From: Verrucomicrobiota bacterium
GTDB taxonomy: Bacteria; Verrucomicrobiota; Verrucomicrobiia; Limisphaerales; UBA9464
Assembly: GCA_947454705.1 (NCBI GenBank)
Contig: CANGKZ010000006.1
Span: 62,001 to 126,000 of the forward strand
DNA length: 64,000 nucleotides
Reading direction: 5' to 3'
Part shown: in pieces, positions 44,393 through 55,241 of the stretch
How positions within the stretch are numbered: the first letter of the stretch is position 1
How the letters are laid out: every line of letters starts with the position of its first letter
Made by a program: the position numbers and the translations under genes
The notes under the pieces: generated by a model
What the model saw: the letters and a program-made list of their open reading frames with translations, nothing else
Databases searched by the model: none
Told to the model about the DNA's origin: nothing

Positions 44393-45541
44393 TTATTTGG
44401 GGCCGAAGCAATACACGTAGCCGTCCTCGGATCCGACGACGACATGGCCATCCACAACGGCGGGCGAGCTCTGGACGGACTGGCCGATTTCGTAATTCCA
44501 GAGCTCCTTGCCGTCGGCGAGCGACACCATGTAGAGGCGTCCGTCGTCGGAGCCGACGATCACCTTGCCATCGGCCACCACGGGCGAGCTGTCCACCTTG
44601 CCCCGGGTTTGGAACGTCCACACTCCGGTGCCATCCGACCGTTTGATGCAGTGCAATCGTTTGTCGCGGCTGCCCACGACCACGAATTCAGGAGTCACGG
44701 CCGGTGAGGAAAAGTAGGGGAAAGCGCGATCCTTGTAGGTCCACAGGATCTTGCCCTCGTTCAGGTCCACGCAGAGGAACGCGTTCTCGTAATGCCCGAC
44801 GTAGAGTTTCCCATCCACCAGCGCGCCCGAGGCTGCGATGTACGCCCCGGCAGGGATCTCGCGGATCTTCTCGCCCTTGTTCAGGCCGAGCACGTGGATC
44901 ACGGCGTCACATCCGCCAAACGCGGTGAGGCCGGAACCGATCGCAGGCGACCCGTTGATGTAATTTCCGGTTTCGAACACCCAGTTGGTTTTCCCGGTGG
45001 CGGCGTTCAGGCTGTAGAGTTTGAAGTCATACGCGCCAATCAGCACGGAACGCGTTTCGGGTCCGCCGGGCTGAACCCAGTTTGGGCTGGAGAGGATCTT
45101 GTCCTCAACTCCATGACGCCACAGCTCCTTGCCGGTGGAGGCATCGACGGCGAAGAAATTGGTGTTGTCGCTCCCGAAGTAGACGCGTCCGTCGAGCACC
45201 AGCGGAGAGGACTCAATCAACCCGTCGGCGGTGAAATTCCAGACCTTGGAACCGTCGGACAGGCGAATGCAGAACAGGTTCGAATCCCCGGCGCCGAAAA
45301 ACACGTTCCCGCCCACAATGGCTGGGGAAGACTTCACCGGGCCGCCGGTCTTGAATCGCCACTTGAGGGTGAGGTTGGTGGAGACCTTGGCATCGCTCAC
45401 TCCGGCAAGGGAGGGCTGTCCGCGGAACATCGGCCAGTCGGCCGCCACGGCCTGAAACGCCACGAAGGCGACCAGCACGCAGAGTCGCGAAATCCACCGG
45501 GCACCAGCCGACCCACCCCGGAGTGAAGGCACCATTGTCAT
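44393..45541 (-). CDS. PQQ-like beta-propeller repeat protein
   Basis: A 382-residue exported protein. A signal peptide ([14 protein letters not shown]) is followed by [14 protein letters not shown] and seven or so WD/PQQ-like blades, with repeated cores such as [21 protein letters not shown] and [25 protein letters not shown]. The blades resemble those of BamB and quinoprotein-type proteins, but no quinone-binding residues are certain, so this is likely a binding or scaffold propeller. It is the first gene of the minus-strand operon, 68 nt upstream of the radical SAM gene. A second ATG at 45535 is possible. Confidence 0.82.
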   Translation of the reverse strand: MTMVPSLRGGSAGARWISRLCVLVAFVAFQAVAADWPMFRGQPSLAGVSDAKVSTNLTLKWRFKTGGPVKSSPAIVGGNVFFGAGDSNLFCIRLSDGSKVWNFTADGLIESSPLVLDGRVYFGSDNTNFFAVDASTGKELWRHGVEDKILSSPNWVQPGGPETRSVLIGAYDFKLYSLNAATGKTNWVFETGNYINGSPAIGSGLTAFGGCDAVIHVLGLNKGEKIREIPAGAYIAASGALVDGKLYVGHYENAFLCVDLNEGKILWTYKDRAFPYFSSPAVTPEFVVVGSRDKRLHCIKRSDGTGVWTFQTRGKVDSSPVVADGKVIVGSDDGRLYMVSLADGKELWNYEIGQSVQSSPAVVDGHVVVGSEDGYVYCFGPK

Positions 45542-45745
45542 TGGGTGGGAACATTTCCCAAGCCCGGCCCGATGGCAAACGATTTGCTACGGGTACGTAT
45601 TATTTGTGGTTTGCGTCCGGGCGGAGCAGTGCATCAGGGGTGGTGCGGAGTTTTCTGCGGAAAACATTCCTGCGAAAGAACCTGGTTCAACCGCATCTCC
45701 TGCTTGACCGCCTGAGTGACTTCACCCCTACCTTTGACGGATTGA

Positions 45746-45764
45746 CCGCAGGGTCCGCCTGCGG
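45746..45764. other. Hairpin in the gltB leader
   Basis: A 7-bp perfect stem, CCGCAGG / CCTGCGG with a GTCCG loop, ends 34 nt before the gltB ATG. It is too short to call a terminator or riboswitch, and no regulatory role is shown. The rest of 45542-45798 is the shared promoter region of the PQQ-like and gltB genes, in which I could not identify convincing promoter boxes. Confidence 0.35.
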
Positions 45765-45798
45765 CCGATTCTGTAATCCGTTTCGCACGACAAGCAGC

Positions 45799-48700
45799 AT
45801 GAGCAACAGCACTGATCGGTCGGCCTCGCAACCCACGCCTCGGAGTGTTCCTCCGGGGAAGCAGGGTCTCTATGATCCGCAGAATGAGCACGACGCGTGT
45901 GGCGTCGGATTCGTCGCGAGCATCAAAGGCCACAAATCGCATTCGCTCGTCGAACAGGGGCTTCAGATCCTCAATAATCTCGACCATCGCGGTGCCTGCG
46001 GCTCCGAGGTCAACACGGGCGACGGCGCCGGCATCCTCATCCAGATGCCGCATGAATTTCTTGCCGATTCCTTCCGCAGCTCCGGCATCAAGGTTCCGGA
46101 ACCCGGCCACTACGGCACGGGCCTGATCTTCCTCCCGAAGGACGCCAAACTCCGCCGCAAGCTGGAGCTCGCGTTCGAGAAGATTGTGAACTCCGAGGGC
46201 CAGGAATTCCTCGGCTGGCGGACCGTCCCCACCGACAATTCGTCGCTCGGCGACACCGCGAAGGCCGGCGAGCCCGCGATCCGCATGCCGTTCATTGGCC
46301 GCGGCGAAGACGTGAAGGATGATCTGGCGTTTGAACGGAAGCTCTACGTCATCCGCAAGCGCTCCTTCAACGAGATCCGCTGCTCCACCATGGACGGCAG
46401 CGCGTACTGGTACGTGTGCAGCCTCTCCAGCCGCACGCTGGTGTACAAGGGCATGCTCCTCACCGAGCAGGTGGGCAAGTACTTCCCCGATCTGCGCAAC
46501 CCGGCGATGAAGACCGCGCTCGCGCTGGTCCACTCCCGTTTCTCGACCAACACCTTCCCGAGCTGGAACCGGTCGCATCCGTACCGCTACATCGCGCACA
46601 ACGGCGAGATCAACACGCTCCGCGGCAACATCAACTGGATGCACGCCCGCGAGGCATTGTTCGCCACCGATGCGTTCGGCGAGGACATCAGCAAGATCCT
46701 GCCGATCGTCGATCCGCACGGGTCCGACTCTGCGATGTTCGACAACGTGCTCGAACTCCTCGTGCTGGCCGGCCGTTCGCTGCCGCACGCGATGATGATG
46801 ATGATCCCGGAACCCTGGGCGAATCATGAGTCGATGAGCGACGAGAAGAAGGCGTTTTACGAATACCACTCCTGCCTCATGGAGCCGTGGGATGGTCCGG
46901 CCTGCATCGCCTTCACCGACGGCATCCGCATCGGCGCCTCGCTTGATCGAAACGGTCTTCGTCCCTCGCGTTATTACGTCACGCACGACGACCAGGTGAT
47001 CATGGCGTCGGAAGTCGGTGTGCTTGACATCGCCCCGGCCAACGTCCGCGAAAAGGGCCGCCTCCAGCCGGGTCGCATGTTCTACATCGACACCGAGCAG
47101 GGCCGCATCGTGGCTGACGACGAGATCAAGAACGAGATCGCCAGCGAGCAGCCGTATCGTCAGTGGCTGAATCAGCACCTGATCCAGCTCGCCACGCTGC
47201 CTGATCCCGCCGAGATCCCGGCTCCGGATCACAAGACCGTTCTCCAGCGCCAGCAGGCGTTCGGTTATTCCTTCGAGGATCTCCGGTTGCTCATGGTGCC
47301 GATGGCTCGTGATGGTGTGGAAGCCGTGGGCTCGATGGGCACCGACACTCCGCTCGCGGTGCTGTCGAACCAGTCGCAGCTGCTCTACAATTACTTCCAG
47401 CAGCTCTTCGCGCAGGTCACCAATCCGCCGATTGATTGCATCCGCGAGGAAATCGTCACCAGCGCGGTGACCACGATTGGTTCGGAGAAGAACCTGCTCA
47501 ACCCGGTTCCTGAGAGCTGCCACCTGATCGAGCTCAAGAATCCGGTGCTGACCAACGAGGAGTTTGCCAAGCTCAAGCACCTCGACCAGCCGGGCTACAA
47601 GTCGGTCACGCTTCCGATCCTGTACAAGGTGGAGAAGGGCGCGAAGGGACTCGAGAAGGCGCTGTCCGACCTCTTCAAGAAGGCCACCAAGGCGATCGAG
47701 GAAGGCTTCAACATCCTCATCCTTTCCGACCGCGGTGTGGATTCGAAGAACGCTGCCATCCCGGCATTGCTCGCCGTCAGCGGCCTGCATCATCACCTGA
47801 TCCGCGAAGGCACCCGCACCCGCGTGGGCATGGTGCTGGAATCCGGCGAACCGCGCGAAGTGCACCACTTCTCGCTGCTCGTGGGCTACGGATGCGGCGC
47901 GATCAACCCGTACCTAGCCTTCGAGTCGATCGACGACATGATCCGCCAGGGCCTGCTCGTGGGCGTGGATCACAAAACCGCCTGCAAGAACTTCGTCAAG
48001 GCCGCGGTCAAGGGCATCGTCAAGGTCGCCTCAAAAATGGGCATCTCGACGATCCAGTCGTATCGCGGCGCGCAGATCTTCGAAGCCATCGGCATCAACG
48101 AAGCCGTGGTGGACAAGTACTTCACCTGGACCTCGACCCGTGTCGAGGGCATCGGGATGGAGGAGATCGCCGGCGAAGTGGAGAGCCGCCATCGCCGCGC
48201 GTTCCCGGATCGTCCCACGCAGGGCGGCGCGCTCGACGTGGGCGGCCAGTACCAGTGGCGTCGCGAAGGCGAGTACCACCTGTTCAATCCCGAGACCGTT
48301 CACAAGCTCCAGAAGGCGGTTCGCGGGGGCGACTACAACGCCTTCAAGGATTACTCCAAGCAGGTCAACGAACAGTTTAAGCACTGGGCCACGCTCCGTG
48401 GATTGCTCGACTTCAAGCCTTCGAACGCCATCCCCATTGAAGAAGTGGAATCCGTGGATTCGATCGTGCGCCGTTTCAAGACGGGTGCGATGAGCTACGG
48501 CTCGATCTCGAAGGAGGCGCACGAGGCGCTCGCCATCGCGATGAACCGCATCGGCGGCAAGTCCAACACCGGTGAAGGCGGCGAGGATCCCGAACGTTAC
48601 ATCCCGCTCCCCAACGGCGATTCCAAGAATTCCGCCATCAAGCAGGTGGCCTCCGGCCGCTTCGGCGTCACCAGCCACTACCTGGTCAACGCAAAGGAAG

Positions 48701-50427
48701 TGCAGATCAAGATGGCGCAGGGCGCGAAGCCCGGCGAGGGCGGCCAGCTGCCCGGTGGCAAGGTGTATCCGTGGGTCGCCAAGGTGCGTCACTCCACCCC
48801 GGGCGTCGGACTCATCTCGCCCCCGCCGCATCACGACATCTACTCCATTGAGGATCTCGCGGAGCTCATCCACGACCTCAAGAACGCCAACATCCATGCG
48901 CGCATCAGCGTGAAGCTGGTGTCGGAAGTGGGCGTGGGCACGATCGCCGCGGGTGTCGCCAAGGCGCACGCCGACGTGGTATTGATCTCCGGATTCGACG
49001 GCGGCACCGGTGCCTCCCCGCAAACTTCGATCAAGCACGCGGGCATCCCGTGGGAACTCGGCCTCGCCGAAACCCATCAGACGCTCGTGCTGAACAATCT
49101 CCGGTCCCGCATTGTGGTGGAGACCGATGGTCAGCTGAAGACCGGTCGCGACGTGGTGATTGCCGCGATGCTCGGCGCCGAGGAATTCGGCTTCGCCACC
49201 GCGCCGCTCGTGGCGCTCGGGTGCATCATGATGCGCGTCTGCCACCTGAACACCTGCCCGGTGGGCGTGGCCACGCAGGATCCGGAACTCCGCAAGCGCT
49301 TCACCGGCGATCCTCAGCACGCGGTCAACTTCATGCACTTCATCGCCATGGAGGTCCGCGAGATCATGGCGTCGCTCGGGTTCCGCTCGATCACCGAAAT
49401 GGTGGGCCGCACCGACCGTCTCGAACCCCGCAAGGCGGTGGAGCATTGGAAGGCGCGCGGCGTGGATTTCAGCAAGATCCTCTATCAACCCGAGGCCGGT
49501 CCCGAAGTGGGCCGTTATTGCCAGATGGCGCAGGACCACGGCATCAGCCGGTCGCTCGACCTCACCAAGCTGCTCGACCTTTGCCGTCCGGCGATCGAGT
49601 ACAAGGAGCCGGTCAAGGCCACGCTGCCCATCCGCAACGTGAACCGCGTGGTCGGCACCATCACCGGCAGCGAGGTCACGCGCCGCCACGGGGCCGAGGG
49701 GCTTCCGGAGGACACCATCCAGATCACCTTCCAGGGCAGCGCGGGCCAGAGCTTCGGCGCCTTCATGCCGAAGGGAATGACCTTCACGCTCGAAGGCGAT
49801 GCCAACGATTACGTCGGCAAGGGCCTGTCGGGTGGAAAGATCATCCTGCGTCCGCCCGAGGGATCCACCTTCCGTGCCGAGAACAACATGATCACCGGCA
49901 ACGTCGCGCTGTACGGCGCCACTGCCGGTGAGGTGTACATCCGCGGCATGGCGGGCGAGCGCTTCTGCGTTCGCAATTCCGGCGTCACCGCCGTGGTGGA
50001 GGCCGTGGGTGATCACGGATGCGAGTACATGACCGGTGGCAAGGTGGTCATTCTCGGTCCGACCGGACGCAACTTCGCCGCCGGCATGTCCGGAGGCGTG
50101 GCCTACATCCTCGATGAAAAGGGCGACTTCGCGAGCCGCTGCAACCTGCAGCTGGTGGCGCTGGAGAAGCCCGATGCGGCGGACCTCGCGGACCTGCGCA
50201 CCATCGTGGGCAACCACGCGATCAACACGCGCAGCAGCCGCGCCTCGGCGATCCTGGCCGACTGGGACCGCTACGCTGCGAAGTTCGTGAAGGTGATGCC
50301 GAAGGACTACAAGCGCGTGCTGCAGGCGATCCAGAAGGCGCAGGCCGATGGACTCACTGGCGACGACGCCCTGAATGCTGCGTTTGAAATGAACTCCAAG
50401 GACGCCGCGCGCGTCGGCGGCGGTTGA
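45799..50427 (+). CDS. gltB: Glutamate synthase large subunit
   Basis: Class II glutamine amidotransferase plus synthase, 1542 residues, the usual size. The N-terminal nucleophile Cys is Cys34 in [11 protein letters not shown] and becomes exposed after propeptide removal. The glutaminase domain runs to about residue 430, followed by central and FMN domains ([32 protein letters not shown]). The 3Fe-4S cluster cysteines appear as C-x5-C-x4-C in [12 protein letters not shown]. The C-terminal beta-helix domain ends near residue 1500. It makes glutamate from glutamine and 2-oxoglutarate with the small subunit encoded 64 nt downstream. The ATG at 45799 was chosen; longer frames cross a leader with no coding character. 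Confidence 0.97.
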   Translation: MSNSTDRSASQPTPRSVPPGKQGLYDPQNEHDACGVGFVASIKGHKSHSLVEQGLQILNNLDHRGACGSEVNTGDGAGILIQMPHEFLADSFRSSGIKVPEPGHYGTGLIFLPKDAKLRRKLELAFEKIVNSEGQEFLGWRTVPTDNSSLGDTAKAGEPAIRMPFIGRGEDVKDDLAFERKLYVIRKRSFNEIRCSTMDGSAYWYVCSLSSRTLVYKGMLLTEQVGKYFPDLRNPAMKTALALVHSRFSTNTFPSWNRSHPYRYIAHNGEINTLRGNINWMHAREALFATDAFGEDISKILPIVDPHGSDSAMFDNVLELLVLAGRSLPHAMMMMIPEPWANHESMSDEKKAFYEYHSCLMEPWDGPACIAFTDGIRIGASLDRNGLRPSRYYVTHDDQVIMASEVGVLDIAPANVREKGRLQPGRMFYIDTEQGRIVADDEIKNEIASEQPYRQWLNQHLIQLATLPDPAEIPAPDHKTVLQRQQAFGYSFEDLRLLMVPMARDGVEAVGSMGTDTPLAVLSNQSQLLYNYFQQLFAQVTNPPIDCIREEIVTSAVTTIGSEKNLLNPVPESCHLIELKNPVLTNEEFAKLKHLDQPGYKSVTLPILYKVEKGAKGLEKALSDLFKKATKAIEEGFNILILSDRGVDSKNAAIPALLAVSGLHHHLIREGTRTRVGMVLESGEPREVHHFSLLVGYGCGAINPYLAFESIDDMIRQGLLVGVDHKTACKNFVKAAVKGIVKVASKMGISTIQSYRGAQIFEAIGINEAVVDKYFTWTSTRVEGIGMEEIAGEVESRHRRAFPDRPTQGGALDVGGQYQWRREGEYHLFNPETVHKLQKAVRGGDYNAFKDYSKQVNEQFKHWATLRGLLDFKPSNAIPIEEVESVDSIVRRFKTGAMSYGSISKEAHEALAIAMNRIGGKSNTGEGGEDPERYIPLPNGDSKNSAIKQVASGRFGVTSHYLVNAKEVQIKMAQGAKPGEGGQLPGGKVYPWVAKVRHSTPGVGLISPPPHHDIYSIEDLAELIHDLKNANIHARISVKLVSEVGVGTIAAGVAKAHADVVLISGFDGGTGASPQTSIKHAGIPWELGLAETHQTLVLNNLRSRIVVETDGQLKTGRDVVIAAMLGAEEFGFATAPLVALGCIMMRVCHLNTCPVGVATQDPELRKRFTGDPQHAVNFMHFIAMEVREIMASLGFRSITEMVGRTDRLEPRKAVEHWKARGVDFSKILYQPEAGPEVGRYCQMAQDHGISRSLDLTKLLDLCRPAIEYKEPVKATLPIRNVNRVVGTITGSEVTRRHGAEGLPEDTIQITFQGSAGQSFGAFMPKGMTFTLEGDANDYVGKGLSGGKIILRPPEGSTFRAENNMITGNVALYGATAGEVYIRGMAGERFCVRNSGVTAVVEAVGDHGCEYMTGGKVVILGPTGRNFAAGMSGGVAYILDEKGDFASRCNLQLVALEKPDAADLADLRTIVGNHAINTRSSRASAILADWDRYAAKFVKVMPKDYKRVLQAIQKAQADGLTGDDALNAAFEMNSKDAARVGGG

Positions 50428-50491
50428 ACCCCGTGTCAAACCGGACCTGAACCTAGAGCCCGCCACTTACTACCCCGAACGAGACTGAGAC

Positions 50492-51970
50492 ATGGGAAAA
50501 CCGACTGGATTCCTCGAATTTGCCCGCGAGCTGCCGCTGGACCGCGGCGCCGTTCAACGCATCGCCGACTGGAACGAATTCCACGAACACATGGACGATG
50601 GGAAGCTGCGTCAGCAGGCCTCCCGCTGCATGGACTGCGGCATTCCGTTCTGCCACAGCGGCACCCTGGTCAGCGGCATGGCCAGCGGATGCCCGATCAA
50701 CAACCTGATCCCCGAGTGGAACGACCTCGTCTATCGCGGCCTCTGGCAGGAAGCGCTGGAGCGTCTGCACAAGACGAACAACTTCCCCGAGTTCACCGGG
50801 CGCGTCTGCCCCGCACCGTGCGAAGGCTCCTGCGTGCTGGGCATCAACGCCCCGCCGGTCACGATCAAGAACATCGAGTGCACCATCATTGATCACGCCT
50901 GGGAAAAGGGCTGGGTCACGCCGCAGCCGCCCAAGAAGCGCACCGGCAAGAAGGTGGCCGTCGTCGGATCCGGCCCCGCCGGGTTGTCCGCCGCTGCCCA
51001 GCTCAACCGCGCGGGTCACTGGGTGACCGTGTTCGAGCGCGCCGACCGTCCGGGCGGGTTGCTCATGTACGGCATCCCGAACATGAAGCTCGACAAGGAA
51101 CAGGTCGTGCTTCGCCGGATCCGCCAGATGGAGCGCGAGGGCGTGGCCTTCAAGTGCAATTGCGAAGTCGGCAAGGACATCACCTCGCAGCAGTTGCTCG
51201 AGGAGTTCGATGCCGTCGTGCTCTGCACCGGCGCGACCAAGCCGCGTGATTTGCCGATCGAAGGCCGCTCCTCCAAGGGCATCCACTTCGCCATGGAATT
51301 CCTCCACGGCAACACCAAGGCGCTGCTCGACAAGACCGCTTCGGCGATCACGGCGGAGGGCAAGGATGTGATCATCATCGGCGGTGGCGACACCGGCACC
51401 GACTGCGTGGGCACCTCGTTGCGTCATGGCTGCCGCAGCCTGATCCAGGTGGAAATCCTTCCGAAGCCCCCGCTGGCGCGCGCGAAGGACAATCCGTGGC
51501 CCGAATGGCCCAAGACCTACAAGATGGACTACGGCCAGGAAGAGGCCGCGGCCAAGTACGGTGCAGATCCCCGCGTGTATCTCACCACGGCCAAGAAGTT
51601 CCTCACCGACGACCAGGGCAATGTCTCCGGCGTGCACCTCGTCGAGATCAAGTGGGAGAAGAACGACAAGGGGCAGTTCATCCCGGTGGACATTCCCGGC
51701 ACCGACCGCGTGGTTCCTGCGCAGCTCGTGTTGCTGGCCATGGGATTCCTCGGACCCGAACAGCCGCTGCTCGAAGCCCTCGGTGTGGAGCGCGATCCGC
51801 GTTCCAACGCCAAGGCCGAACACGGCCGATTCACCACGTCGAATGCCAAGGTGTTCGCCGCCGGGGATTGCCGCCGAGGACAGAGCCTCGTGGTGTGGGC
51901 CTTCAACGAAGGCCGCGGTGTGGCGCGTGAGTGCGACCGCTTCCTGATGGGCGCGACCTCGCTGCCTTGA
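50492..51970 (+). CDS. gltD: Glutamate synthase small subunit
   Basis: NADPH-dependent electron-entry subunit of 492 residues. The N-terminal domain carries the cluster cysteines (CMDCGIPFC and [12 protein letters not shown]), which ligate the 4Fe-4S centers. FAD binding is shown by [15 protein letters not shown] near residue 155 and NADPH binding by [14 protein letters not shown]. The C-terminal motif of the family, [17 protein letters not shown], is intact. It passes electrons to the FMN of GltB. Followed by a clear terminator at 51996. Confidence 0.97.
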   Translation: MGKPTGFLEFARELPLDRGAVQRIADWNEFHEHMDDGKLRQQASRCMDCGIPFCHSGTLVSGMASGCPINNLIPEWNDLVYRGLWQEALERLHKTNNFPEFTGRVCPAPCEGSCVLGINAPPVTIKNIECTIIDHAWEKGWVTPQPPKKRTGKKVAVVGSGPAGLSAAAQLNRAGHWVTVFERADRPGGLLMYGIPNMKLDKEQVVLRRIRQMEREGVAFKCNCEVGKDITSQQLLEEFDAVVLCTGATKPRDLPIEGRSSKGIHFAMEFLHGNTKALLDKTASAITAEGKDVIIIGGGDTGTDCVGTSLRHGCRSLIQVEILPKPPLARAKDNPWPEWPKTYKMDYGQEEAAAKYGADPRVYLTTAKKFLTDDQGNVSGVHLVEIKWEKNDKGQFIPVDIPGTDRVVPAQLVLLAMGFLGPEQPLLEALGVERDPRSNAKAEHGRFTTSNAKVFAAGDCRRGQSLVVWAFNEGRGVARECDRFLMGATSLP

Positions 51971-51995
51971 GCGCTGCCGCCTAACCAACGAATTC

Positions 51996-52035
51996 AACAC
52001 GGAGTCGCACGCTGGTGTGGCTCCGTGTTTTTGTT
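51996..52035 (+). terminator. Terminator after gltD
   Basis: Stem AACACGGAG (from 51996) with CTCCGTGTT (to 52029), extended by an imperfect CGCAC/GTGTG part, and a following TTTTGTT run. It ends the gltBD transcript. Confidence 0.8.
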
Positions 52036-52587
52036 ATGCCCACGCTGTGTGGACTACGCGGCCTTGGTGATTCAACCCCGCCATTGAATCAGCCACCGCC
52101 ATCGAGGGGAGGGGAAGAGTTGTTCCTCCGGTGGTCCTAGCCCGCGCTGGCCACGTCCTTCGGTACTTGGCTGTTGGATGCGGCCAGTGAGTCTCTGTGG
52201 CCGGGGATGTCGGTGCCTGCGACTGCGAATCTTCCTGAAGCATCGGAGAGCTCTTGAGTGCGGAGTTGAAAGAGTCGGGGAAGTTCCTGAGTCGCGCTTC
52301 CGCGACCCTGAAGGCCCTGCCAACGCGTCCGGTGGTGCTGGTGGTGTCCTGGTAGGTTTGCCCAGGTCGAGCGTGCAGGGGGGCGTATCAGGAAAGATAC
52401 CAGTGTCGAGTTGTCGCGATCTTTACCTTCGAACGGCGGGCCCCTTGGTTGGTTGATGCAGTACCGCCCTTGGTTCTTCCGCGAAACGGAGCGTTCCCTG
52501 TCGTTTCTCCGGATGGGTTCCTCCTGAGCCGGGTTGTCTGCCCCCAAGGGAACCGGGGACTTTGGAAAGCCCGGCTCCGCATGGAAA
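52036..52587. other. Gene-poor stretch
   Basis: About 550 nt without a supported gene. Short open frames occur on both strands but they have no recognisable domain, no consistent codon pattern and overlap each other. The segment reads more like decayed or regulatory sequence than protein. A CCGGGGAC...GTCCCCGG-like hairpin lies near the end of the zinc-ribbon gene but lacks a T-run. Confidence 0.6.
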
Positions 52588-52998
52588 TCAGTTCAAGGAC
52601 TTGTTGCACTCGACGAACAGCACCGCGAGTCCGGAGAACAGGACAGCCAGCAGGATCCATTGGAACCAGCGCTTCTTCTTCAAGCCCGCGATGCGGTCAA
52701 AGAGTGTCGGAAGATTCTGACGGCAGCGCGGGCAGCGATTCTGATCCGAGGGGATCATGCTTTCGCAATGAGGGCATTTGATCTGCGAGGGCACGGTAAA
52801 AGTAATCTCAAGGCCTGAAATCAGGCGTTGTTCACATTGTTTCCCCGGAAGATGAAGGAGTTTGAAACGGAATTCACGACTCGATTTGCCAAGGGCGCAT
52901 CTTTCTTGGTTTAACCAAAAAAGATCTCCTTCCGGCGTAAGAATCTCCGTTTCGATTTTGGAACCAGGTTGCGAAATGATGACGTGCGGAAAATACAA
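52588..52998 (-). CDS. Zinc-ribbon single-pass membrane protein
   Basis: A 136-residue protein of unknown function. The middle has a zinc ribbon, CPHCESMIPSDQNRCPRC, and the C-terminal part a transmembrane helix (WFQWILLAVLFSGLAVLFV) followed by a short tail. The N-terminal 75 residues look beta-rich. The TTG at 52996-52998 is the only start codon near the 5' end; the frame opens just after the terminator of the tRNA-Leu transcript. It has a lower GC content than the flanking genes, which may mean recent arrival. Confidence 0.6.
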   Translation of the reverse strand: MYFPHVIISQPGSKIETEILTPEGDLFWLNQERCALGKSSREFRFKLLHLPGKQCEQRLISGLEITFTVPSQIKCPHCESMIPSDQNRCPRCRQNLPTLFDRIAGLKKKRWFQWILLAVLFSGLAVLFVECNKSLN

Positions 52999-53030
52999 AA
53001 ACGGAACCCCGGATTTGATTTCCGAAAATG

Positions 53031-53069
53031 GAAAAGGCCGGTGATCCGTTTGGATTCACCGGCCCTTTC
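53031..53069 (-). terminator. Terminator downstream of the tRNA pair
   Basis: Reading on the minus strand, a GGCCGGTGAATCC / GGATCACCGGCC stem with an AAAC loop and one bulge is followed by TTTTCC. It lies just downstream of tRNA-Leu and would end the tRNA-Pro/tRNA-Leu transcript. Confidence 0.75.
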
Positions 53070-53081
53070 GATCGCCTGCAT

Positions 53082-53166
53082 TGGTGCGCACGGCAGGACT
53101 TGAACCTGCACGCCTTACGGCACTACCACCTCAAAGTAGCGCGTCTGCCAATTCCGCCACGTGCGC
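53082..53166 (-). tRNA. tRNA-Leu(GAG)
   Basis: An 85-nt class II tRNA. The acceptor stem is GCGCACG with CGTGCGC, the discriminator is A and CCA is encoded. The anticodon loop is TTTGAGG, giving GAG, which reads CTC and CTT Leu codons. The variable arm is the long one expected for leucine. It lies 41 nt downstream of tRNA-Pro on the same strand. Confidence 0.93.
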
Positions 53167-53207
53167 ATCTGCAACTGCAATTGACCGAGGTCACCGAAAG
53201 CTTTTGA

Positions 53208-53284
53208 TGGTCGGGGCGGTGAGAATTGAACTCACGACCTCCTGGACCCGAACCAGGCGCGCTACCAGGCTACGCTACGCCCCG
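53208..53284 (-). tRNA. tRNA-Pro(CGG)
   Basis: A 77-nt tRNA. The acceptor stem is CGGGGCG with CGCCCCG, the discriminator is A, and CCA is encoded. The anticodon stem-loop CCTGG-TTCGGGT-CCAGG shows anticodon CGG, reading CCG. The TFC arm GAGTTCAATTCTC is intact. Confidence 0.93.
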
Positions 53285-53302
53285 AACCAAAAAGCGGGGC
53301 GC

Positions 53303-53331
53303 AAGATGGGAATTCACCGGTTCGATTGCAA
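53303..53331 (-). promoter_or_regulatory. Possible promoter for the tRNA pair
   Basis: Reading leftward, TTGCAA (53326-53331) and CATCTT (53303-53308) are separated by 17 nt and end about 19 nt before the tRNA-Pro 5' end. The -10 match is only half, so this is a candidate. Confidence 0.35.
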
Positions 53332-53365
53332 CGCCTTTTTGCACTTTTTCTTCGAATGATTCTTT

Positions 53366-55159
53366 TTAGGCAACCACCGCAGAGCCAACGGGGTCCGCAT
53401 CGACCCACTTTCCGTGCTCGCGGATGAGATCGACGAGGCGATCCACCGCTTCGTCCTCGGGGATGTTGAACTTCACCGGCTTCTTGCCGACGTAGAGGTT
53501 GATCTTGTTCGGCGCGCCGCCGACGTAGCCGAAGTCGGCATCGGCCATCTCACCCGGGCCATTCACGATGCAGCCCATGATGGCGATCTTCACGCCCTTG
53601 AGATGATCCGTGCGGGCCTTGATCCGCGCCGTGACCGTCTGGAGGTTGAACAGCGTCCGGCCGCAGCTTGGGCAGGCCACGTAGTCGGTCTTGAAAGACC
53701 GGCATCCCGCCGCCTGAAGCACGTTGAAGGCAAGGCGCAGCGAGGCGCCGGCTCCGGGTTCGCCGCGAACGAGGATGGCATCGCCCACACCATCGGCCAG
53801 CAATGCGCCCAGATTGACCGCAGCGCGCAGAAGGGCGACTTCCGGTCGCACGGGGGCGGTCGAGGTCTCGAGCGTGTCCTTGAGGAGAATGGGATTGCGG
53901 CGGCCCAGGCGCTGCAGCTCGGTGGCGAGCAGTCGGAACGCGGTGATCGGGGGCAGGGGAACGCCGTCGCGAACGGTCACCAGTTGAAGCTCGCAGTTCA
54001 CCTGCTCGATGGTCAGCGGCTCGCGCGGGTCGAGTTCGAGAACGGTGAGATCTTCGTAGATGCCCTCGGGGCGGACGTCCGCCTTGGCCGGAATGCGCGG
54101 GGCAACGGAATCGTACACGGCGCGGGGAACCACCACGCGAACGGTCTGCTCACCGCCGACGCGCACGGCACCGAGATCGATCTCGGCGGATTCGCGACGC
54201 TTGTAGTTGAACGGATCCCAGGGAAGGGGACGGTCGGTGATTGCGGTGCCCGAGTTGGAGAGCTTCGGGATTTCCGCGAGGAGGTCGTTGCAAACCGCGA
54301 TTTCCCGCGGGCTGTCCTCGGTGAGGCTCACGCGAATGGTGTCGCCAATGCCGTCGGCCAGGAGTGATCCGATGCCGATGGCCGACTTGATGCGGCCGTC
54401 TTCGCCTTCACCCGCCTCGGTCACGCCGAGGTGCAGTGGGTAGTTCCAATCGGCCCCTTCCTGCTCCAGTCGGGCGGCGAGCAGGCGATAGCACTCGATC
54501 ATCACCTTCGGATTCGATGACTTCATCGAGAACACAAAGTTGTGGAAGTCGTTCTTGCGGCAGATGCGGGCAAACTCGAGGGCGCTTTCCACCATGCCGA
54601 GCGGCGAGTCGCCGTAGCGGTTCATGATGCGGTCGCTGAGGGAACCGTGATTGGTGCCGATGCGCAGGGCCCGGCCGAGACGGCGCGCTTCGATCACCAG
54701 CGGCGTGAAGGCTTCCTCCACGCGGGCGAGTTCGGCGGCGTAGCCCGCGTCGTCGTACTCCTTCACCGCGAATTTCTTTTTGTCGGCGTAGTTGCCCGGA
54801 TTGACCCGGACCTTTTCCACCCACTTGACCGCTTCCATCGCCGCCTCGGGCTTGAAATGGATGTCGGCCACGATCGGCACGAGGCACCCGCGGGCGCGGA
54901 GTTCGCGGACCACGTTCTCCAAATTCGCAGCGTCCTTCACCGTCGGGGCGGTGATGCGGACGATCTGGCATCCCACCGCGACCAGATCAAGCGTCTGCTG
55001 CACGCAGGCCGCGGTATCCATGGTGTCGCAGGTGAGCATGGACTGGCGCACGACCGGATGGGTGCCGCCGATGATCACCCCGCCGGCGGCGGGATCCCCC
55101 ACACGCACTTCGCGGGTGGGACGACGGGAGAAATTCCAGGGAGACAGGCAGTACTTCAT
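53366..55159 (-). CDS. ispG: 4-hydroxy-3-methylbut-2-enyl diphosphate synthase, long form
   Basis: Iron-sulfur enzyme of the non-mevalonate isoprenoid pathway that makes HMBPP from MEcPP. The protein has 597 residues, much longer than the 370 of E. coli, because of an insertion between the TIM barrel and the cluster domain, as in plants and some bacterial phyla. The barrel begins VRQSMLTCDTMDT. The cluster cysteines are in ACPSCGRTLFN and MGCIVNGPGEMADADFGYVG. The ATG at 55157-55159 opens MKYCLSPWNFSRRPT. It lies 82 nt after rseP on the same strand, and dxr is not seen in this window. Confidence 0.95.
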   Translation of the reverse strand: MKYCLSPWNFSRRPTREVRVGDPAAGGVIIGGTHPVVRQSMLTCDTMDTAACVQQTLDLVAVGCQIVRITAPTVKDAANLENVVRELRARGCLVPIVADIHFKPEAAMEAVKWVEKVRVNPGNYADKKKFAVKEYDDAGYAAELARVEEAFTPLVIEARRLGRALRIGTNHGSLSDRIMNRYGDSPLGMVESALEFARICRKNDFHNFVFSMKSSNPKVMIECYRLLAARLEQEGADWNYPLHLGVTEAGEGEDGRIKSAIGIGSLLADGIGDTIRVSLTEDSPREIAVCNDLLAEIPKLSNSGTAITDRPLPWDPFNYKRRESAEIDLGAVRVGGEQTVRVVVPRAVYDSVAPRIPAKADVRPEGIYEDLTVLELDPREPLTIEQVNCELQLVTVRDGVPLPPITAFRLLATELQRLGRRNPILLKDTLETSTAPVRPEVALLRAAVNLGALLADGVGDAILVRGEPGAGASLRLAFNVLQAAGCRSFKTDYVACPSCGRTLFNLQTVTARIKARTDHLKGVKIAIMGCIVNGPGEMADADFGYVGGAPNKINLYVGKKPVKFNIPEDEAVDRLVDLIREHGKWVDADPVGSAVVA

Positions 55160-55241
55160 CGGAAAATGAAAATCGGAATCAGAAACAGCTCCAGAATCGG
55201 CGGTCTGGGATCGGAACTCAAGGCTCGGGAGCGAACGCGGA

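Noticed and set aside
45634-50466. Two long minus-strand frames (744 and 811 codons)
   Set aside because: Both are antisense to gltB, whose domains and catalytic residues are intact.
52137-52547. A 136-codon minus-strand frame in the gene-poor stretch
   Set aside because: No recognisable domain, Arg/Gln-rich composition like a random GC-rich frame, and overlap with other equally long frames.
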